Shown here: positions 11,780 through 21,943 of the stretch, piece by piece
Numbering within the stretch: the first letter of the stretch is position 1
Layout: each line of letters opens with the position of its first letter
From: Macrophomina tecta
Lineage: Eukaryota; Ascomycota; Dothideomycetes; Botryosphaeriales; Botryosphaeriaceae
Length of the DNA: 64,000 nt
Direction: 5' to 3'
NCBI GenBank assembly: GCA_024180945.1
Contig: JAKSGN010000036.1
Coordinates: 1,550,001 to 1,614,000 of the forward strand
The notes under the pieces: generated by a model
Told to the model about the DNA's origin: nothing
Seen by the model: the letters and a program-made list of their open reading frames with translations, nothing else
Database searches by the model: none
Position numbers and translations under genes: made by a program

Positions 11780-12716
11780 ATGCCGGCCGCCGTCAACGGA
11801 GGCCCGAACGGCAATAATGCGCCCTCGCGCTCGCCCTCTCCTGCCTCTGCCCCGCCCGTTGCCGACTCGCCCGGTCCGCGCGCAACAGCCCTACAGAACG
11901 TCTTCGCCCAGGCCCTCGACGCGACCATCAAGCGTTGCTCCTACGCGAACTTTGCCGCTTGCTTTCCCACCCCTGCCCAATACGTGCCTGAGAACCTGGA
12001 TGCTTTCTGGAGAGATTTCACAGGGCGCGTGGGAGATGCTGCGAGGGTGAGTCGCCCAACCGCGGACGGCAGCACGAGCTCCATCAAGGCCTGCACGCCC
12101 GCTCACAGCTGTCGCGGCCTCAACACATGCTGCGCGATGCTGTCTCAGCCCTGCACTCACCTTGACTGACATCCCGCCGCTTGCGCCGCAGAACAATTTC
12201 GACCAGATTCTCGCTTCACGCAACGTCATCCAATCATTGAACTCGCTGGACGCCCTCATCCAGGACGCTAAGAAGCGCAAAGAGCGCGCCGAGGCAGAAG
12301 CAAACGGCGCACCTGTCGAGCCACCTACCCCGTAAGTTTTCAGCCTCAGATCTACATCTATTGCCTCGTATCGACCGAAGCCCGTGCAAGAGGCAAAGCC
12401 GTAATTTCCGGAAAAGCTTCTGTTGACTCTGAGCAGACTTCATACTCTTCCCGCTCAAACGCTGGCACTTGCCCACCTCCGACCATTCCTCTCCGCTCAG
12501 ACAGAGACTCTAGAATCCCAACTTGCAAGCACGCAGAAGGCCAATACCGAGCTTTTGTGGGAAATCGAGGCGCAGCGCCAGGAACTAGCCGTCCTTATGA
12601 GCGGGCTTGAATATGTGGTAAAAGATCTGGAGGGCAGTGTGGAGATGCTTTCCAAACCTGAAGTCCAAGGTCTTACCAACGAGGTCCTCGATATTGACAA
12701 GGAACTTGCCGGTTGA
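11780..12716 (+). CDS. nnf1: Nnf1, MIND/Mis12 kinetochore complex subunit
   Basis: Three exons, 11780-12046, 12192-12331 and 12437-12716, encode 228 residues. After a Pro/Ser/Ala-rich N-terminus comes the Nnf1 signature: FAQALDATIKRCSYANFAAC, then FPTPAQYVPENLDAFWRDF, then NNFDQILASRNVIQSLNSLD. The C-terminal half is predicted coiled coil (QTETLESQL...ELLWEIEAQRQELAVL). Nnf1 (human PMF1) pairs with Mtw1/Mis12 in the four-protein MIND complex that links inner kinetochore proteins to the Ndc80 microtubule attachment machinery in the nucleus. Length fits the family (about 200-240). The start is the first ATG of an open frame, 756 bases from the divergent neighbour. Confidence 0.9.
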
Positions 12717-13731
12717 GGTAAGAGTACATTTGCTCAGGGACTTTACCTGTGCCAAAGATTTTCCGGAGGTATAGGGCCAGTCGACCACCCAGCATAATAG
12801 CACCGTTGCGCTCTACTTCAGCCTGGCCTCCGCCGCGGGAGATTTCAGTATGCCTGCAGAATCTGCAAGACCGCACTCAACCTCGAGTTCCTGGATCGCT
12901 CGTCCATACATATCTGGTTGCACGATATGAGGACTCAGCGTCTCAGTGCGGACACAAGTGAAGAGATCCTCTGCTCGAACACTTGCTAACTTCACACGGT
13001 CATTCGCGGCCCCGGGAGGGCCAATGCTCTCGGACTATTCCCTAGGAGCTGACCGCCGTACCATGTTGGACGTGATCAGCTGCAGCTTTTTGGTCCGTTT
13101 CGGTGGATCTCCAGAGTGGCTTGAGGGGAAAGAAGCTTGTCTCATCAGCGCCACTGCTGATTTGCAGTGGACTGATCAGAGAAGAGGGGAAGTAAGTGGC
13201 ATATCGCGGGCCTGTGCTACCAATGGGGACTCACTAGCGCGGGTTGTGACGGCTTAAGGACCCCATGATCCAACAGTTACCTGACTAGCACTCTGCGGCC
13301 ATCCGTCCGGGGCCGCTCTTGGCGAGGGAAGCGATGGAAGCAACAAACATCCACGTGCCATTTGCTCGCCGGCCACGAAGCTTTTCACCGCCTACGCAAT
13401 ACCTGCTAGGCTGTGCATTAGGAGGGACCAATGTACAATCTATCTTGCCTTTCTCTTATGTCACAGATACCCGTAGGGTTCGCCGGTGAAACACCTGTCA
13501 TCGGCTACAAGAGGTTAATGTTGATCCGCCGTGGGAATAAAAAGGCCGCACGATATACGCATGCTGCTGCTGCACCATCCCAAACTTTGCCACTCTCCCC
13601 TTTCCGCTCCTCCGTCGTTCTTGGTAGCGTCCGTTGCTAGTACATAGTCGTCGGCCCCACACTCCACTACTGCCATCCCGCAAAGCACGCAATCCGTAGA
13701 CTCCATCGCTCATCAAACTGCCTTTTCCGGA
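12717..13731. other. intergenic, promoter side of molybdoenzyme gene
   Basis: About 1 kb with no recognisable gene, RNA or repeat. Short frames only. Confidence 0.5.
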
Positions 13732-15620
13732 ATGGCTACCTTGACAAGCATTATTGTACGAATACCGTTGCGAGAGAGTCTAGTTTGGTGATCCTTGCTC
13801 TCTGACGCCGTTTTCAGACCAAATTCGAGTATTCGGTCGAGAAACCGCTCAATCGCGAGCCCCCGGTGGAACAGTTGGTGTCCAGGTAAGCAATATCCGT
13901 CGCGCCGCTCCATGAGTGCAATTCTCGTCAGATTGAGGCTCATTCCTCCCAAGTTTCATCACGAAAGACGGCGGATTCGATAGAAACCACGGGTACGTCA
14001 AAGTGACCGCAGTCGATCCCTCATCGCCCGGACTACGCTTCTTGCCGCGAGAAAAACATAGATATGCCGAGCTTGGAGGCACGGCAAATGATCGCTTTGA
14101 ACCTCGAAGCATCGAAGCGGATGTGAATGACCTCCATTCGTGTTCTTATTTTTGATTTTTGATTTTTTTCTTCAGCAATCTCCATTCCGGTGACTACTCC
14201 AAAGGCACACCAGCGATGAAGAGATGATCGTGTCGTACCATAGCTCCGAACCAACGAGCATTTCCCCATTTTTCCGCGCGTCATCATGCAGGCAATACCA
14301 ACAACCCCAACAACATCCCATCCCACCCACCACACCCACACCAACCAACTAACCAAGCCAACAGACCCATCCCCCACATCGACCCCTCCACCCACACCCT
14401 CAACATAACCGACGCAACGTCATCGCCCACCCACCAACCCCTCACCCTCAGCCTCACGCCGCACGACCTCCGCACTCGCTTCCCCCAACACACTCTCCTC
14501 GCGGCGCTCCAATGCGCCGGCAACCGCCGCCACACGATGCGCACGCAGCTGCGCGAAGTCAAAGGCGTCGACTGGCTTGACGGCGCGGCCATGTGCTGCA
14601 TCTGGCGAGGGCCGCTGTTGCGCGACGTGCTGCTCGCAGCGGGGGTGAGGCCAGCGCGGTCTCCATGCTTGTCGCTTGAGAGAGTCGATAGCGTCGTTGA
14701 CGGACGCGGAGGAGACGCGGACCGACGAGGGGGAGATGAAGCAGACGCGTACGCGGGACTGCACGTCCATTTCGAATCGCACGCGACGGCGTGCCAGGAG
14801 GCGGGTCACTACGCGGCGTCGATACCGCTGAGCCGGGCGATGGGCGTCGCGGACGAAGTGGTGCTGGCGGTGGAGATGAACGGGCGGGCGTTGACGGCAG
14901 CGCATGGGGCGCCGGTGCGCGTGGTGGTGCCCGGATGCGCGGGGGCGAGGAGTGTGAAGTGGTATGTTTTCCCCAACTCCTCTTTACGAGTTTCCCATCG
15001 ACGGAGGTCCGGTCGTCGTGGTCGGTCCTGGGGCGGACGAAGGAGGTATGGTTAATGGGCAAATGGGGGTTGACTGATGGATGCTGAAATGTAGGCTCGA
15101 CACCATCACCGTCCACCCGCACGAGAGCCCGAACCACTACCAGCGCCGCGACTACAAGCTCCTCCCGCCAACCTGCCTTGACGGTGCCGCGGCCGAGAAG
15201 TGGTGGGCGCTCCTGCCCCCGCTCATGGACATGCCCGTCAACTCGGTCATCGGCATTCCGGCGTCTGCTTCCCGTGTGACGGCGTCGTCGACCGACGGCA
15301 CAATCGAGGTTGCCGGCTATGCGCTGCCGGGCGGGAGAAACGGGCCGGTTCGGCGGGTCGAGGTGTCGGGCGACGAGGGCCGGACGTGGACGGATGCGGA
15401 GATTCTGGGTCCGCCAAAGGACGTTGAGGAGATGGGGCTGAGCTTGAAGTGGGCGTGGAGCTTGTGGCGGGCGAGAGTGCGGGTGGAGAAAGGGTCGGGG
15501 CGAAAGGTTTGGAGCAGAGCGACGGATGGAAGGGACAGGCAGCCGAGGTATCCGGAATGGAATTGGAGAGGATTGGCATATAATGGGTATGGCGAAGTAT
15601 CGGGCCTGGTCGTGGAATAG
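13732..15620 (+). CDS. sulfite oxidase-family molybdopterin enzyme, no heme domain
   Basis: Five exons, 13732-13755, 13818-13885, 13954-13992, 14365-14961 and 15095-15620, total exactly 418 codons including stop (417 residues). The N-terminus has EYSVEKPLNREPP, then SFITKDGGFDRNHGPIP, the conserved substrate and cofactor region. The cofactor Cys ligand is in LQCAGNRR (Cys94), followed by VKGVDWLDGAA. HVHFES, YAASIPLSRAM, HGAPVRVVVPG and ARSVKWLDTITV follow, then the C-terminal dimerisation domain with VEVSGDEGRTWTDAEI. There is no cytochrome b5 domain and no obvious signal or presequence. It most likely oxidises sulfite; a nitrate-reductase-like role is excluded by the missing FAD and heme domains. 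Residues about 138-176 form an Arg/Gly/Asp-rich insertion absent from the usual family core; part of it may be an unrecognised intron. Exons 1 and 3 are very short and intron 3 is long (372 nt). Confidence 0.88.
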
Positions 15621-15783
15621 TATATGTGTGTAGAGGAGCACGGCATGCGAATGGGCGTTTTTCTTTTCTTGCGATGGCGCCTCGGCCGGTCCTACGACCT
15701 CTTAACACTTTGTATCGCACCTCTATTCAGAGACGCAATGTTATCACATCTCTTTCTTCCCTTCTGGTGAGAGTGCCCCCTTG

Positions 15784-16839
15784 CTAGAGCCCCGGCAACG
15801 TGAAACCGATTGTGTGGTCAATATTGATCGTACCATCAGGAAACCTTGGCCAAATGTCATCTTCCCAAGGTGAATGACCCAAGAATAGCTCAGGTTCTGT
15901 TTCAGCATCCCAGAGCCTTCCTTCCAGTGCTCGCTCGAGGAGCCACCTGGTACAATGGTCAGGGTCTTGAGGTACGCAGAATCGTTCCAGACACTCGTTC
16001 CGGTGAGAGGTGCCATGGTTAGTGGAGGAGTCGCCCGTTCCCATAGACATCCACCTTTCAATATCTTTCCAATAGCTCCTAAGGCTGTCAACTTCATGTA
16101 GAAGAACGAATTCGGTCCTACAAGAGGCGATTTTATGGAGGAAGACACGGCGTGATGACGGCATGTAGAATGTTGGAACCGCCAAGACAATGCGTTCGAC
16201 GTTAGACACAGATTCAGGTTGGATGAAAGGCATCAGGTCTTCGAGATATGTGCCGCGGAGAGCTATTTTCTTGAGGTTGCGGAGAGGTAACCAATCGTGG
16301 TGGCCGAAGGAACCGCAGCTGATGAATTCTTCCAGATTGTCGAGCTGTCGAAAAGCAGCCTCGAGTTTCGGAATAACGCTCAGGTGGTCGAGTTCGGGGG
16401 CCATGGTGTCGAAGGGCATGTTGATAGCGAGACGTTTGAGAGAAGGCTTCATGATGGCGAAGAGCTCAAAGATCCACTGGGCAATGGGCTGGCTATCGAT
16501 CGAGCGAGACGGGAATGGGGCCAGGTACAAGCTGGTGAGAAGCGGCTTAACGTCGATATGGGGCAGAGTAGTTGTAGCGTAGCGCGCGGGTGCCAGCAAG
16601 GTCTCTAGCGAGATCAAGAGCAGGCGGAGGCGATTCTCAGAGTCGATGAAGAGACATCGCGAGAATAAATGGCGGATTGCAGCGGGATAGGTGAGCCTCG
16701 AGACGCAGGCAAAGGCGAGAATGGATTTCACAGCCGTATCCGAGTGTCGAAGGGCGACGGTCGACTGTGGAGGCACCAGGCTATCCACGATGTGCAAAAG
16801 CAGCTCAGGTGGCAATACGCATGTCTGTGGTCCAGACAT
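15784..16839 (-). CDS. F-box-like protein, unknown target
   Basis: Single open frame of 351 residues from ATG 16839. The N-terminal part (CVLPPELLLHIVDSL, then LAFACVSRLTYPAAIRHLF) has the helical pattern of fungal F-box-like domains, followed by a leucine-rich region typical of the variable substrate-binding part (LKRLAINMPF, LRNLKKIALRGTYLEDL). Such proteins usually bind Skp1 and recruit substrates to SCF ubiquitin ligases; here this is inferred from the N-terminal pattern only. The open frame extends upstream to 16929 without an ATG, so the start at 16839 is the first possible one in this exon. The gene converges on the molybdoenzyme gene with only 163 bases between stops. Confidence 0.65.
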   Translation of the reverse strand: MSGPQTCVLPPELLLHIVDSLVPPQSTVALRHSDTAVKSILAFACVSRLTYPAAIRHLFSRCLFIDSENRLRLLLISLETLLAPARYATTTLPHIDVKPLLTSLYLAPFPSRSIDSQPIAQWIFELFAIMKPSLKRLAINMPFDTMAPELDHLSVIPKLEAAFRQLDNLEEFISCGSFGHHDWLPLRNLKKIALRGTYLEDLMPFIQPESVSNVERIVLAVPTFYMPSSRRVFLHKIASCRTEFVLLHEVDSLRSYWKDIERWMSMGTGDSSTNHGTSHRNECLERFCVPQDPDHCTRWLLERALEGRLWDAETEPELFLGHSPWEDDIWPRFPDGTINIDHTIGFTLPGL

Positions 16840-18922
16840 GCTGCTGGCCACTCCTGCAAGTGATTCTGACGTCGAGGATGTTGGCGGCGATAACGAGGCG
16901 ATAAGCGGGCGAGTGGGGCGATGCGGCAACCACTTTTGAGCGCGGACCCAACTGCCTCGACCACCCCTTCTTGTTCTTCACCCACTTCATCTCCTGCTGC
17001 GTCCATGTAATCCATCAGGAAATTGTGATCGCCAAAAAATGGAGCAATACCATTCCTCAAGTCGTTGCCATAGTCCCATGTTCTTTCTCACCTTCGATCG
17101 CTCTCGGCTACGGCGATGAAGATTGACGACTATATCCGGAAGGTCCCAGTCACGACATATCGCTGCGGTTTGATCTGCTTGGTGGAGCCGTCCGTCGGAT
17201 TTCGTCCTGTAGCCTGACATGCTAGTCGAGAGATTATGATATGAGCGACCGTCGGAGCCAAATTCGTCCGGGCGGGTGCTTAGAGACAGACTCTGTGCAC
17301 TTTGGGATGATCTGGCGTAGCGACCATCTTCACAAGGCCAGCCTACGGCATAGAAGCACGAGGCGTAGTATACTGATGCGTAAATCTTGAAGGCGGCCCG
17401 CCTGCACCTACCTATTATTAGTATTTACCCACACGCGGCTCCCACTTGTGTAAAGCAGCCATGTACACATGACAGCATCAGCGGGGTCAAAACACTTACC
17501 CGACACGCGTTCACCAGTGATGGGATCCTAAAATAACAGAGCAGATCAGCAGCTAATGTGGAGAACGAGACGCCATGGCCGTTATTGGTGCGAATGCACT
17601 TAGCCCGCCCCTAGCTATGAATCGCGGCTCCGATAACATTAAATACACTGAGACATCACGACATGGCATGAGTCGGTCAGATCACGAAGCTGCGGGAGAA
17701 GCCTGGTCTCATGTCACCATACGGCAGCCCTACCACTATAGCCGAAGATCTGTTACCTCACAAGGCTGCGCATGCCCCCCCTCCCCTTCTTCACTGCGCC
17801 ACATTCACCTGCTCCCAGTTTTCTGGAATGTTGAGGCACTGGGCTATTTCGCTAGGGGATTTGCCGGCCCATTCGCTCGGTCTAACCAGTCCGCGTTCAC
17901 CATTCGTTTTCATGCCCATGAACCCGAAGGTATCACGAGCGATCGTGGGATCTCTGCTCGCCCTCCCGGAAGCCAATCATAGCTGCGGAATACAGCTGAC
18001 TACAATATGCGAACCCCGTAGAGCTAAACTACGCCTCTACAGTGATGAAGTTTCTCAAACCGTTAACTTTTAGCTGACCGAGATATGCGATCTAGCCAAG
18101 GATCTCGACATATTCCTTATCCCACATTCCCACAGTCTCTTTCTACGTCTTGGGTTCTTACTCTCGAGAGATGTTAAAAGACGCGTAATCGTGAGGTGCT
18201 TTGCGCCTTGGACGGCATGGTGAGGTGATGTCAAGAAGCTGTTAACTAGGATGAGGCAGCTTAGCCGTAGAGCAGGTATGTGAAGAAGGCTTTCTCCGGC
18301 TAATGCCTGATTTGACAGACGACGAATCGTTGGCAAAGACGGCTTGGAGAACTATTGCCTCCAGAATTTGTATCGAAAACTGGATCCCCACTTGGCCTGA
18401 TGCAGCTGTAGGTAACAGCCCGGACCACCCGGATCTCGAGTTTCGTATTCGGTATGAGGCAACACCTCCGGTTTGGCAGCCCGGAACTACCGGACAGCTC
18501 GGGAAGCTTAATGTGACCCCTGCACTGTCGGCCTCAACCCGAAATCTTATCCCGTACTCGGCTCATCACCGCTTTGCTTTCACCTGGGAGGATCTACATC
18601 TATGCTTAACCTTCAGCCACCAGCCTACGTGTGCCGTCAAAGCTCAACACCAGAGAGGGGTCCCCGCTTCTGGATTCCTCGGGCGCCCTGTGGGCAAAAA
18701 TAGCCACCCAAGCTTTTTGCAGCTAAGCCCAAAAATGCTTGGCCATGCTAGCAACAAGAGCCGCCAGGGCCATGATTTCTATATAACATTGGAGCTTCCT
18801 GCCTGGCAAGTTTCAGAACATACAAACTCTTCAGCATACAAGCCAACGAAGCAAGGATCAGCTTGACAAACCATCTCATCCTCTCTACACCAAAGCTTGC
18901 TCAACACTACCGCTCAAGCTCA
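16840..18922. other. intergenic, about 2 kb
   Basis: Holds the promoters of two divergent genes. A 77-codon minus frame (16987-17220) starts with ATG but has no recognisable content and no convincing splice to the F-box-like gene. Otherwise nothing recognised except the TATA box at 18780. Confidence 0.45.
18780..18786 (+). promoter_or_regulatory. TATA box
   Basis: TATATAA about 140 bases upstream of the ATG at 18923, on the correct strand for that gene. Confidence 0.45.
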
Positions 18923-20193
18923 ATGGCCCACACTTCTCCAAAGCCGCCGGCGTACCACGACAGCATGTTTACCGAAGGCCGATCTGCGGTGGAGATGCCC
19001 ACATCCATGGAACATTCGCGGTCGAGGTCATCCACCATGCGCGGTCTCCAGAAGCCTGTCGTAGTTCCTCGTGAGTCCGACCCAAGACGTGCTGGGCAAT
19101 ACCAAAAAGCGAGAGAATTGCTCACCGCCCCGCCACAGAAACCATCAACATGTTCTACGTCCGCTCTTTCTCTCCCTTCGCCCGCGCCTACGCCCCCGGC
19201 CTCGCCGATCTGCCGAACCCCATCTCGCAAGACGAGTTCCTCGCCTTCATCGACGGCCTTAACAATGCCTTCATGATGCACCCCTTCTTCCAGGCCGGCT
19301 TTATGGCCGGCGGCATGGTCATGTCCGCGCCGCTGCTCCCTGTCCAGCTCGCCGGCGGTGGCCTGCAAGCCCTCGCAGCCGTGGGCTCCGGCGCGGTCAC
19401 GCTGGTGCGCGCAAAGAAGTACCTCAAGAAAGCCAACGCCGAGATCTTCAACCCGCGCGGCCTGACAGTGCGCACCTGCACGACGAAAAAGATGATGCAA
19501 GCAATCGGGCTCAGCGAAACCAAGCTCACCCTGCCCCCGCTCGACGATGTCAACGATCTGGAGTTCGGCCTCACGCACACCAACTCGTCCGGCCGCAACA
19601 CCCCATCAGCGCTCGACCAGGCTGTCCCCGAGGACCCGCGCATGCGCCGCTTGCGCGCGCTCGAGGGCCACGTCGCGCCCGTCACGTTCGACGTGCCGCA
19701 GGAGCCGCTGCCCGAGGGCGCGCTCAAGCGCTACGCGACGGCCCCGACGCGCTGGATGAACAGCCGCAACGTGCGCGGCCTCATCAAGGCCCGCGAGAAG
19801 GGCCTCAAGCAGCAGCGCGACAAGGCCGCCGAGCTGGACGAGGAGCTGGCTGCCGCGAACCGCGAGATCGAGGAGCTCGAGCGCCTGGCTGTCGCGCAGG
19901 AGACGGTCGAGGATCAGTACCTGGCCAACCAGGCAAGGGGCGTCGGAGGTGGTCGGCCGGCCGGCCATCAGCGCATGGCGAGTCAGGATTTGGCGGCGAT
20001 TATTGAGCGCAGGTCGCAGATTATTGAGGAGATTAAGAAGGCTGGCGAGAAGAAGATGAAGAAGAGCGATAAGAAGGAGGAGAGGGTTGCGAACAGAGTT
20101 CTGTGGATTATTATTACGAGGTCGGATGGCGTGCCGCTTGGGGAGGACGACGTTGTGGAGTTGTCGGATGAGGCGAGCCAGCGGGGTCACTGA
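18923..20193 (+). CDS. conserved fungal membrane/coiled-coil protein, unknown function
   Basis: Two exons, 18923-19070 and 19139-20193, encode 400 residues. After a Ser-rich N-terminus comes FYVRSFSPFARAYAPGLADL and ISQDEFLAFIDGLN. A glycine-rich hydrophobic hairpin follows (about residues 95-130: AGFMAGGMVMSAPLLPVQLA and GLQALAAVGSGAVTLV), then YLKKANAEIFNPRGL. The C-terminal third is highly charged coiled coil (KQQRDKAAELDEELAAANRE; later RSQIIEEIKKAGEKK). I recognise the N-terminal pattern as one recurring in uncharacterised Pezizomycotina proteins, but no function is known to me. The earlier in-frame codon at 18863 is TTG, so 18923 is the first ATG. Confidence 0.75.
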
Positions 20194-21943
20194 GTTTGAG
20201 GTTGGGTAAAGATGATTTAGTGATAAGATGACGGGGTCCGCTTTCCATTGCCTGCTTTCCTTTTCGTTTCTGTGTTGAGATATCCACGTTCATTCTGCAG
20301 AGCTACATGGGTTATAGATTTATTTGAATCTCAGAAATTATGAGTGTAATGGAGCAGCAATAGTAGGTAGTAATACTACTACACAATCGTTGTTATCCCT
20401 AAGGTTGCTTGACCTGAATCATGTATTTTACTAATACCGCGTGCCATATAAGCACACGTTCTAAAAGATATCAATAGGATGCAATGTCTCCCTATTCTTT
20501 ACTCGCTTTCCTTTAGTTAGGAACCAAGCAGTGACAGCCTCGTAGATCAAGCAGTTGATATGATAGGATTGAGATAAGAATGAGATGACACCCGGCGGAA
20601 GCTCGCGTAACGAATCCTATCTACGTTTTCGTACGGGCTCTATTAACATTAAAGTCTAGCATCGAGTAGAGCTTGTTTATTAGAGGTGCGAAAAATAATG
20701 CAGAGAATAATCTTGATAGATATGCTTTGGATTAAGTATGCTGCCCACGGTTGGGCGACGTTCGATCGGATGCTTCACACACGTTATTGCTGAGATGAAG
20801 TATGGAGCTCGCATTCCGCATCAGATTTACCGCATCAGTTGAAAAGGAGCTGGGTGAATGTGTGGCATTCAATGGTAAATTTGGAATATCTAGTAGATGA
20901 CCACTGGGCGTGTATTCCCGGTATTTCCTCAGCAAGCGGCCATGGATTGGCCCATGCGACTCTGTGTCGCCGGTGAAGAGAGAGAAGCGCACATTTGATA
21001 AGGAGAGGAGAAGTGAAAGGCGAAGGGTTCAAATCTCGCTCCCAAAAGAGATGTGGTTATGGAAAATGACAGCTTGTGAAGGGATTCTTGAGCCGTCGTG
21101 TGATTACTTTATTTGATAAATTGAATTTTGACACCATAGAAGCAGCCTATGTCTCGCTGATTTCTCAGGACCAGACACGACATGGACGTACAGTTTAAAG
21201 CACGGTTCCGCGCGGCCATCTGGGAATAACATCACTTGCCTCAATTTTCGCTTTGTTTCCTCTCTTGTGCAACTGGAACATAGACCTCCAACGTTCTGCA
21301 CCTCTCCGCCACTCACCCTATTCGACAAGGCATAGATTAATTGCGCCTTGTTTTTTTTCTTTTTCTTTTTCTTTTCTTTTTTAAAAAATTTTTTTTTTCG
21401 AACGCACCATTTGTCGATAGATAGAGGTATGTCGGCTGTGGAGCGTCGCGTAGTTCACCCAGACGGCGTGGCATCTGCATCTCTGCCCAGCGAAGTCATA
21501 CCGGGACTAGTAACAAGAGCAAAGCGGCATCTTGGCCGAAGCCGCGAAGGCACGGTCAACCTACTTTCATAGATGCTACGGCTTGCTCTGCACTACGTAG
21601 CATGCCACCAGGCCGCGTAACCAAGTTGTTGGATGACGGCAGGGAGATCAGTAACGCTGGGAGACAGAGCAGGCGGGAGTAACCGGGTTTCACCAGGCGT
21701 AAGGGGAGTTTAAGGGTGCGGGGAAGGAACTAGTGCTCGCGCGACCATAGGGATAGAGAGAGCAGTGAGGTAGTGCGTAGGCCCTGAGGCTCGCGTCGGG
21801 CGGCCGACCCGAGCACCTCGGCATGGCCTTCCGTCCTCGCTCGAACTCCAGCACCCCACTGCTGGGAACCACATCTGAGCCTCACTCCACTATCCCCACC
21901 AGCGGATCGGAGAGCGCCTCCGCCTAACGAACCCCAGTGCGGC
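20194..21943. other. AT-rich intergenic region
   Basis: About 1.75 kb. The part 20200-20730 is visibly richer in A and T than the rest of the window (many TA-rich words). A T-rich tract with interspersed C lies at 21348-21397. No coding potential, no inverted termini and no RNA gene seen. It could be an old repeat relic, but nothing in it identifies one. Confidence 0.4.
21348..21397. repeat. T-rich low-complexity tract
   Basis: Runs of T interrupted by single C and a short A run. Confidence 0.7.

Noticed and set aside
14559..15641. 360-codon minus-strand open frame, Pro/Arg-rich
   Set aside because: Antisense to the sulfite oxidase-family gene in GC-rich sequence; no domain or start context.
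16987..17220. 77-codon minus-strand ATG frame as an upstream exon of the F-box-like gene
   Set aside because: No splice pair joins it in frame to a sensible N-terminus and it has no domain content.
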